This document shows, one piece after another, positions 6,074 through 10,100 of a stretch of DNA of 10,100 bases (within the stretch, counting starts at the first letter, position 1; every line of letters begins with the position of its first letter). The notes under the pieces were generated by a model. It did no database searches. It worked only from the letters and a program-made list of their open reading frames with translations, and was not told the origin of the DNA. The stretch is from contig CBFGZU010000071.1 in assembly GCA_965653335.1 (NCBI GenBank), positions 1 through 10,100 on the forward strand, written 5' to 3'. Position numbers and translations under genes: made by a program. The DNA comes from Pseudolysinimonas_A sp965653335. Lineage in GTDB: Bacteria > Actinomycetota > Actinomycetes > Actinomycetales > Microbacteriaceae.

Positions 6074-7818
6074 CCGCGCGCGCCGTTCTCCACACCGCTA
6101 CCCGGGCGACGACGGACAACCGGGGCGTCCGCGGCGGCCCCGGTTGTCCGTACTCGCCCGTCGCGAGTTCGCGCGTCAAGGGCTGGGGGGTCGACGGCCT
6201 GCTGCTGTTGCTGCTGCTGGTCGTGACGGGGGGCGTCGGCGGGGTTGTGGTCTTGCAGGTGGGTCTCCGCCGAGATGATCGGGATCGACTGGGTGACGGA
6301 GGCCTGATCGGCGACGAGCCCCGAGATGTCGTGCTCGTGCGTGCGCAACGGGTCGAGGCCCACGACCCAGGTGTCCTTCGAGCCGCCGCCTTGGGAGGAG
6401 TTGACGACGAGCTGCCCCTCCGGAAGCGCGACGCGGGTGAGGCCGCCCGGCAGCACCCAGACGTCGGAGCCGTCGTTGACCGCGAAGGGCCGCAGATCGG
6501 CGTGCCGAGGACGCAAGCCGTCGTCGACGAGTGTCGGGATCGTCGAGAGCTGCACGACGGGTTGCGCGATCCAGCCGCGCGGGTCGGCGCGCAGGTGGAC
6601 ACGCAGATCGTCGAGCTCGTGCGCCGACGCGTCGGGTCCGACGACGAGACCCTTGCCGCCCGAGCCGGCGACCGGCTTCACGACGAGTTCGTCGAGCCGG
6701 TCGAGCACCTCCTCGAGGGCCGCGGGATCCTCGAGGCGCCAGGTGTCGACGTTCGGCAGGATCGGGTCTTCGGCGAGGTAGTAGCGGATGAGGTCGGGCA
6801 GGTAGGTGTAGACGAGCTTGTCGTCGGCGACCCCGTTGCCGACCGCGTTGGCGATCGTGACATTCCCGAGCCGCGCCGCCAGGAGAAGCCCGGGCGAGCC
6901 GAGCATCGAGTCGGCGCGAAACTGCAGCGGGTCGAGGAATTCGTCGTCGACCCGGCGATAGATGACGTCGACGCGCGTCGGACCGGCGGTCGTGCGCATC
7001 CAGACCCGCCCGCCGGAGCAGAACAGGTCGCGACCCTCGACGAGTTCGACGCCCATGAGCCGTGCGAGCAGGGTGTGCTCGAAGTACGCCGAGTTGTAGA
7101 CCCCCGGGGTGAGCACGACGACGGTGGGGTCTTCGACGCCTTCGGGGGCGGCGGCGCGGAGGGCCCCGAGCAGCCGGTGCGGGTAGTCGCCAACGGGGCG
7201 CACCCGCATCGACACGAAGAGCTCGGGCAGGGTCTGCGCCATCACCCGGCGGTTCGAGATGACGTAGGACACCCCCGAGGGCACTCGCACGTTGTCTTCG
7301 AGCACGCGCCACGCCCCGTGCTCGTCGCGGATGAGGTCGATGCCTGACACCTGGATGCGCACGTTGTTGGCGCTCACGATGCCGGCGGCTTCACGGTGGA
7401 AGTGCGCGCTCGACGAGATGAGGCGGGCCGGGATGACGCCATCCTTCACGGCCCGCTGTTCGCCGTAGACATCCGCGAGGAACCGCTCGAGCGCGAGCAC
7501 GCGCTGCTTGACTCCCGCCTCGACGGTGACCCACTCGGCTTGCGGGATGACGCGCGGCACGGCGTCGAGCGGGAACGGCCGCTCTTCGCCCGCGAAGTCG
7601 AACGTGACACCTTGAGCGAGATACGACGAGGCGAGCGCTTCGGTGCGTCCGCGCAGTTCGGCTTGCGTCATCCGGGACAGCGCGCTGTGGATGTCGACGT
7701 AGGCGTCACGGGTGACGTCAGGTCCCGCGAGGGCGATGTCGGAGAACATCTCATCCCACGGCGACGGCCCGCGGCGCCGGATGGCGCTGGCCCCGTAGCC
7801 GTCGAACAGGTCGCCCAT
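6067..7818 (-). CDS. Circularly permuted ATP-grasp protein (DUF404/DUF407) with Gln-rich tail
   Basis: A 583-residue protein of the circularly permuted ATP-grasp type, predicted to form amide or peptide bonds using ATP. The start MGDLFDGYG is typical. Motifs seen include FHREAAGIVSANNVRIQVSG (140-159), EDNVRVPSGVSYVISNRR (174-191), RVDVIYRRVDDEFLDP (282-297), the glycine-rich nucleotide loop VVKPVAGSGGKGLVVG (379-394) and the C-terminal block RPFAV...VWVLPGGLTRVA with VNSSQGGGSKDTWV (472-485). Family members usually stop soon after that block; here about 97 more residues follow, with seven consecutive glutamines at 534-540 and an Arg/Ala-rich end partly encoded by an inverted repeat. It heads the operon with alpha-E (7-base overlap) and the transglutaminase-like gene. 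No Shine-Dalgarno sequence precedes the ATG; a TAGGCT box six bases upstream suggests a leaderless message. Confidence 0.93.
   Translation of the reverse strand: MGDLFDGYGASAIRRRGPSPWDEMFSDIALAGPDVTRDAYVDIHSALSRMTQAELRGRTEALASSYLAQGVTFDFAGEERPFPLDAVPRVIPQAEWVTVEAGVKQRVLALERFLADVYGEQRAVKDGVIPARLISSSAHFHREAAGIVSANNVRIQVSGIDLIRDEHGAWRVLEDNVRVPSGVSYVISNRRVMAQTLPELFVSMRVRPVGDYPHRLLGALRAAAPEGVEDPTVVVLTPGVYNSAYFEHTLLARLMGVELVEGRDLFCSGGRVWMRTTAGPTRVDVIYRRVDDEFLDPLQFRADSMLGSPGLLLAARLGNVTIANAVGNGVADDKLVYTYLPDLIRYYLAEDPILPNVDTWRLEDPAALEEVLDRLDELVVKPVAGSGGKGLVVGPDASAHELDDLRVHLRADPRGWIAQPVVQLSTIPTLVDDGLRPRHADLRPFAVNDGSDVWVLPGGLTRVALPEGQLVVNSSQGGGSKDTWVVGLDPLRTHEHDISGLVADQASVTQSIPIISAETHLQDHNPADAPRHDQQQQQQQAVDPPALDARTRDGRVRTTGAAADAPVVRRRPGSGVENGARGC
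6103..6160. repeat. Strong inverted repeat (hairpin) inside the ATP-grasp coding sequence
   Basis: Perfect 15-bp arms at 6112-6126 and 6137-6151 (ACGGACAACCGGGGC and its complement) flank a 10-base loop. After a 2x2 internal bulge, another 7 bp pair (6103-6109 with 6154-6160, CGGGCGA/TCGCCCG). Together 22 base pairs lie within 58 bases. It encodes residues about 554-572 of the ATP-grasp tail and ends some 30 bases upstream of the alpha-E start. It has no T-run, so it is not a standard terminator. Confidence 0.85.
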
Positions 7819-7824
7819 GAGGTG

Positions 7825-7830
7825 AGCCTA
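7825..7830 (-). promoter_or_regulatory. Probable -10 box of a leaderless promoter for the ATP-grasp operon
   Basis: On the minus strand TAGGCT is followed by six bases (CACCTC) and then the ATG of the ATP-grasp gene at 7818. This is the spacing expected when transcription starts at the A of the start codon, and no Shine-Dalgarno sequence is present. Leaderless starts with TANNNT boxes are common in actinobacteria. No clear -35 is seen. Confidence 0.4.
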
Positions 7831-7870
7831 GGGGCGGGATGTTGCCGCGGTGTTTCGCGACGCCGCGACA

Positions 7871-7900
7871 TCCCGCGACGCGAAGCGACGTGTCGCGGGA
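7871..7900 (-). terminator. Terminator-like hairpin after the LacI-family gene
   Basis: Nine-base arms TCCCGCGAC (7871-7879) and GTCGCGGGA (7892-7900) pair perfectly, with two further inner pairs after one mismatch and a six-base loop. It begins five bases beyond the repressor's stop codon on the minus strand. A poly-T tract is missing, which is common for actinobacterial terminators. Additional inverted and direct repeats (TTCGCG/CGCGAA, CGCGACGC twice) are nested in 7854-7884. Confidence 0.5.
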
Positions 7901-7905
7901 GCCCG

Positions 7906-8928
7906 TCAGGAGTCGGTGCGGGGAGCGGTGGAGGCGCGCACGACGAGTTCGGGCTGGAAGACGATCCGGCGGGGCGCCAGCTCGGGTTCGGCGGCTTCCT
8001 CGCGCAGGATGCGCAGGGCCGTCGCGCCGATCTCGTGCCTCGGCTGGCGGATCGACGTCAACGGCACGACCGCGGCACTCGCGAAGTCGATGTCGTCGAA
8101 GCCGACGAGCGCGATGTCGTCGGGCACGCGCGTCGCTCCCGACATGACGAGCGCTTGCAGCAGACCGACCGCGACGAGGTCGTTCGCCGCGAAGATCGCG
8201 TCGGGCCGGGCGGCGCGCTCGAGCAGCTGTTCGCCGAGACGACGGCCTTCGAGCACCGTGAGGGCCGACACCGGATGCACGTCGAGGGTGGCGCCGGGCA
8301 CGTCGGCGATCGCCGCTCGCGCGCCGGCGAGACGGTCGGAGACCTGCCGGATCCCGAGCGGTCCCCCGGCGAACACCAGTCGGCGCCGACCGGTGGCCAG
8401 GAGGTGCTCGACCGCGAGGCGCCCTCCGGCGATGTCGTCGACCGAGACGGAGCTGACGGCGGCATCCCGGCTTTCGCGGTCGACGAGCACGACGGGGGTG
8501 CCGCGTTCGCGCAGCTGCCGCAGCCGCGGCTCGACGTCGCCGAAGGGTGAGATGAGCACACCGTGGACGCGTTGCTCCTCGAAGAGGTCCAGATATCCCG
8601 ATTCCCGGCGCGCATCTTCCGACGAGTTGCCGAGCAGGACCGAGAGGCCGTGCTTCGCCGCTTCGTCTTCGACACCCCGCGCGACGTCGGTGAAGAACGG
8701 GTTGCGGACGTCGAGGACGACGAGCCCGACGGTCGTGCTGCGACCGGCTCGCAGCTGACGGGCGGCGTCGTTGCGCACGTAGCCGAGAGCTTCGATCGCC
8801 GTGCGCACCTTTTCGACTGCACGGGGCGACACGCGCGGCGAGCCGTTGAGCACGTTGGAGACGGTGCCGACCGAGACGCCTGCCCGCGCGGCGACGTCAC
8901 GGATGCTGCTCGCGCGGGCGGTGGTCAC
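7906..8928 (-). CDS. LacI-family transcriptional regulator, probable repressor of the rhamnose gene
   Basis: A 340-residue LacI/GalR-type repressor. Residues 8-27 (SIRDVAARAGVSVGTVSNVL) form the DNA-binding helix-turn-helix; NDAARQLRAGRS (53-64) is the hinge helix. The periplasmic-binding-protein-like sensor domain follows, with VGLVVLDVRNPFFTDVARGV (67-86), FAANDLVAVGLLQAL (246-260) and LVGFDDIDFA (274-283). The start is taken as GTG at 8928 because GAGGA lies seven bases upstream and the DNA-binding domain begins directly after it. The in-frame ATG at 8958 would put the operator-like palindrome inside the gene. The frame stays open to 9654, but there it is the antisense of rhaI. It is divergent to rhaI, which suggests it senses rhamnose or a derivative; that effector is inferred from position only. 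Confidence 0.92.
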   Translation of the reverse strand: MTTARASSIRDVAARAGVSVGTVSNVLNGSPRVSPRAVEKVRTAIEALGYVRNDAARQLRAGRSTTVGLVVLDVRNPFFTDVARGVEDEAAKHGLSVLLGNSSEDARRESGYLDLFEEQRVHGVLISPFGDVEPRLRQLRERGTPVVLVDRESRDAAVSSVSVDDIAGGRLAVEHLLATGRRRLVFAGGPLGIRQVSDRLAGARAAIADVPGATLDVHPVSALTVLEGRRLGEQLLERAARPDAIFAANDLVAVGLLQALVMSGATRVPDDIALVGFDDIDFASAAVVPLTSIRQPRHEIGATALRILREEAAEPELAPRRIVFQPELVVRASTAPRTDS

Positions 8929-8930
8929 CC

Positions 8931-8939
8931 TGCTATCCT
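8931..8939 (+). promoter_or_regulatory. Probable extended -10 promoter element for rhaI
   Basis: TGCTATCCT contains the TGN extension plus a TATNNT -10 hexamer (8934-8939). Transcription would start near 8946, giving a leader of about 55 bases before the ATG at 9001, and the operator-like palindrome (8946-8957) would sit on the start point. No recognisable -35 is seen, which is tolerable for an extended -10 promoter. Confidence 0.42.
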
Positions 8940-8945
8940 CGCATT

Positions 8946-8957
8946 TGAAACGATTCA
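8946..8957. promoter_or_regulatory. LacI-family operator-like palindrome
   Basis: TGAAACGATTCA is symmetric at 10 of 12 positions and has the central CG step typical of LacI/GalR operators (for example TGAAACGTTTCA forms). It is an AT-rich island in otherwise very GC-rich DNA, lies between the divergent repressor and rhaI genes, and overlaps the inferred rhaI start point. Binding by the adjacent repressor, including self-control of its own gene, is the simplest reading. Confidence 0.65.
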
Positions 8958-9000
8958 TCGCGATCTCGCCGATCGCGGGCCCCGCCGACAAGGACGTCTC

Positions 9001-10100
9001 ATGCCCGACTTCGCCGCCATCTCCGACCGGCTCGCCGAACAGGCGATCGAGCTGCCCTCGTGGGCGTTCGGCAACTCCGGAACCCGGTTCAAGGTCTTCT
9101 CGCAGCCTGGCGTTCCCCGCGACCCGTTCGAGAAGATCGCGGATGCCGCCCAGGTGCACAGGTACACAGCACTGTCGCCGAGCGTCGCGCTGCATATCCC
9201 GTGGGACAAGGTCCCCTCGTTCGCCGGCCTGAAGAAGCACGCCGACGACCACGGCGTCGCCCTCGGCACCATCAACTCGAACACCTTCCAGGACGACAGC
9301 TACAAGCTCGGCAGCCTCACCCACTCCGACCCCCGCGTGCGTCAGATGGCGATCGACCACCACTTCGACTGCATCGACATCATGAACGAGACCGGATCGC
9401 GCGACCTCAAGATCTGGCTCGCCGACGGCACCAACTATCCCGGGCAAGACGACATGCGCGGCCGCCAGGACCGGTTGACCGAGTCGCTGCAGAAGATCTA
9501 TGAACGCATCGGCGACGGCCAGCGGCTCGTGCTCGAGTACAAGATCTTCGAGCCCGCGTTCTATCACATGGATGTTCCCGACTGGGGCACGAGCTACGCC
9601 CAGGTCGTGGCGCTCGGCGACCGCGCGACGGTATGCCTCGACACCGGCCACCACGCCCCGAGCACCAACATCGAGTTCATCGTCATGCAGTTGCTGCGGC
9701 TCGGAAAGCTCGGGTCATTCGACTTCAACTCGCGCTTCTACGCCGACGACGACCTCATCGTCGGCGCCGCCGACCCGTTCCAGCTGTTCCGCATCATCGT
9801 CGAAGTCATCCGTGGCGGCGGCTACGGCACCGACGGCGACACCGCCTTCATGCTCGACCAGTGCCACAACGTCGAAGACAAGATCCCCGGCCAGATCCGC
9901 AGCGTGCTCAACGTGCAGGAGATGACCGCGCGGGCGCTGCTCGTCGACCGCTCGGCGCTGGCCGACGCGCAACTCGCGGGCGACGTGCTGACGGCCCACG
10001 GCATCCTCATGGATGCCTTCTACACCGACGTGCGCCCGATGCTCGCGGCATGGCGTGAAGAGCGCGGGCTGCCCGCCGACCCGATGGCGGCCTACGCCGA
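9001..10100 (+). CDS. rhaI: L-rhamnose isomerase, RhaI type (C-terminus beyond the window)
   Basis: Cytoplasmic metal-dependent isomerase converting L-rhamnose to L-rhamnulose, the first step of rhamnose breakdown. The 366 residues visible have no in-frame stop and fit the Gram-positive/Pseudomonas stutzeri RhaI type rather than E. coli RhaA. The TIM-barrel metal-site segments are recognisable: LVLEYKIFEPAFY with Glu179, VCLDTGHH with Asp214 and His217, SFDFNSRFYADDDL with Asp241, Asp249 and Asp251, and FMLDQCHN with Asp286. The ATG at 9001 has AAGGA six bases upstream (8990-8994). The family is usually about 380-430 residues, so only the end is missing. The gene is divergent to a LacI-family repressor, with an operator-like palindrome in its leader. 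Further rhamnose genes (kinase, aldolase or dehydrogenase, transporter) would be expected beyond the right edge. Confidence 0.93.
   Translation, partial: MPDFAAISDRLAEQAIELPSWAFGNSGTRFKVFSQPGVPRDPFEKIADAAQVHRYTALSPSVALHIPWDKVPSFAGLKKHADDHGVALGTINSNTFQDDSYKLGSLTHSDPRVRQMAIDHHFDCIDIMNETGSRDLKIWLADGTNYPGQDDMRGRQDRLTESLQKIYERIGDGQRLVLEYKIFEPAFYHMDVPDWGTSYAQVVALGDRATVCLDTGHHAPSTNIEFIVMQLLRLGKLGSFDFNSRFYADDDLIVGAADPFQLFRIIVEVIRGGGYGTDGDTAFMLDQCHNVEDKIPGQIRSVLNVQEMTARALLVDRSALADAQLAGDVLTAHGILMDAFYTDVRPMLAAWREERGLPADPMAAYA

Noticed and set aside
5880..6602. Alternative minus-strand frame of 240 codons across the ATP-grasp/alpha-E junction
   Set aside because: It lies in a different frame from both genes, is Ser/Arg/Pro-rich without motifs, and both overlapping genes have strong family signatures.
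7823..7841. Second DtxR/IdeR box upstream of the ATP-grasp gene
   Set aside because: Only about 11 of 19 positions match and the second half-site is absent; the TAGGCT core is better explained as a -10 box of a leaderless promoter.
8959..8977. Hairpin in the rhaI leader (CGCGAT/ATCGCG, 7-base loop) as a riboswitch or attenuator
   Set aside because: A 6-bp stem in GC-rich DNA is easily met by chance, with no conserved riboswitch features or poly-T tract.
8929..9654. N-terminal extension of the LacI-family regulator, giving 582 residues
   Set aside because: The added region is antisense to rhaI and would precede a helix-turn-helix that is always N-terminal in this family; a GTG with GAGGA upstream is found at 8928.

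Overview
The window looks like chromosomal DNA of a high-GC actinobacterium, most probably a member of the Microbacteriaceae (Microbacterium/Leifsonia-like). The reasons are the strong GC bias at third codon positions, frequent GTG starts, 4-base GTGA gene overlaps, probable leaderless starts with TANNNT -10 boxes, and the gene families present. The family assignment is an inference from protein resemblance, not from any search.

Layout: nine protein genes are supported, eight on the minus strand and one on the plus strand. Read in the direction of transcription from the right, the divergent pair comes first. A LacI-family repressor gene (7906-8928, minus) faces an L-rhamnose isomerase gene (rhaI, 9001 to beyond the right edge, plus), with a 72-bp control region between them holding an operator-like palindrome and an extended -10 box. 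The repressor gene is closed by a hairpin at 7871-7900.

Next comes a tight three-gene block on the minus strand: a circularly permuted ATP-grasp protein (6067-7818), an alpha-E protein (5144-6073) and a transglutaminase-like protein (4276-5121). This trio recurs in many bacteria and is predicted to make or modify a peptide, but its product is unknown. Here the ATP-grasp protein has a long C-terminal tail with seven consecutive glutamines, and a strong hairpin lies inside the coding sequence just before the alpha-E start.

After 119 bp follow an alpha/beta hydrolase (3275-4156), then a lipoate-ligase-family protein with its accessory domain at the N-terminus (2185-3234). The ligase overlaps an iron/heme FecCD permease (hmuU-like, 1160-2188), which overlaps its ATPase (hmuV-like, 360-1163). 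No substrate-binding protein gene is visible. The start of hmuV is tandemly duplicated in frame (36 bp), including its ribosome-binding region. At the left end is a 13-bp tandem repeat of about six copies (280-357) and the beginning of a small membrane protein gene that runs off the window (1-179).

Functionally, the window combines iron/heme import with lipoylation, a predicted peptide-modification system, and rhamnose use under a dedicated repressor. No mobile element, CRISPR array, tRNA or rRNA gene was recognised. The most unusual signals are the duplicated hmuV start, the coding-region hairpin with the polyglutamine tail, the 13-bp repeat array and an over-represented GGATGC/GCATCC word.
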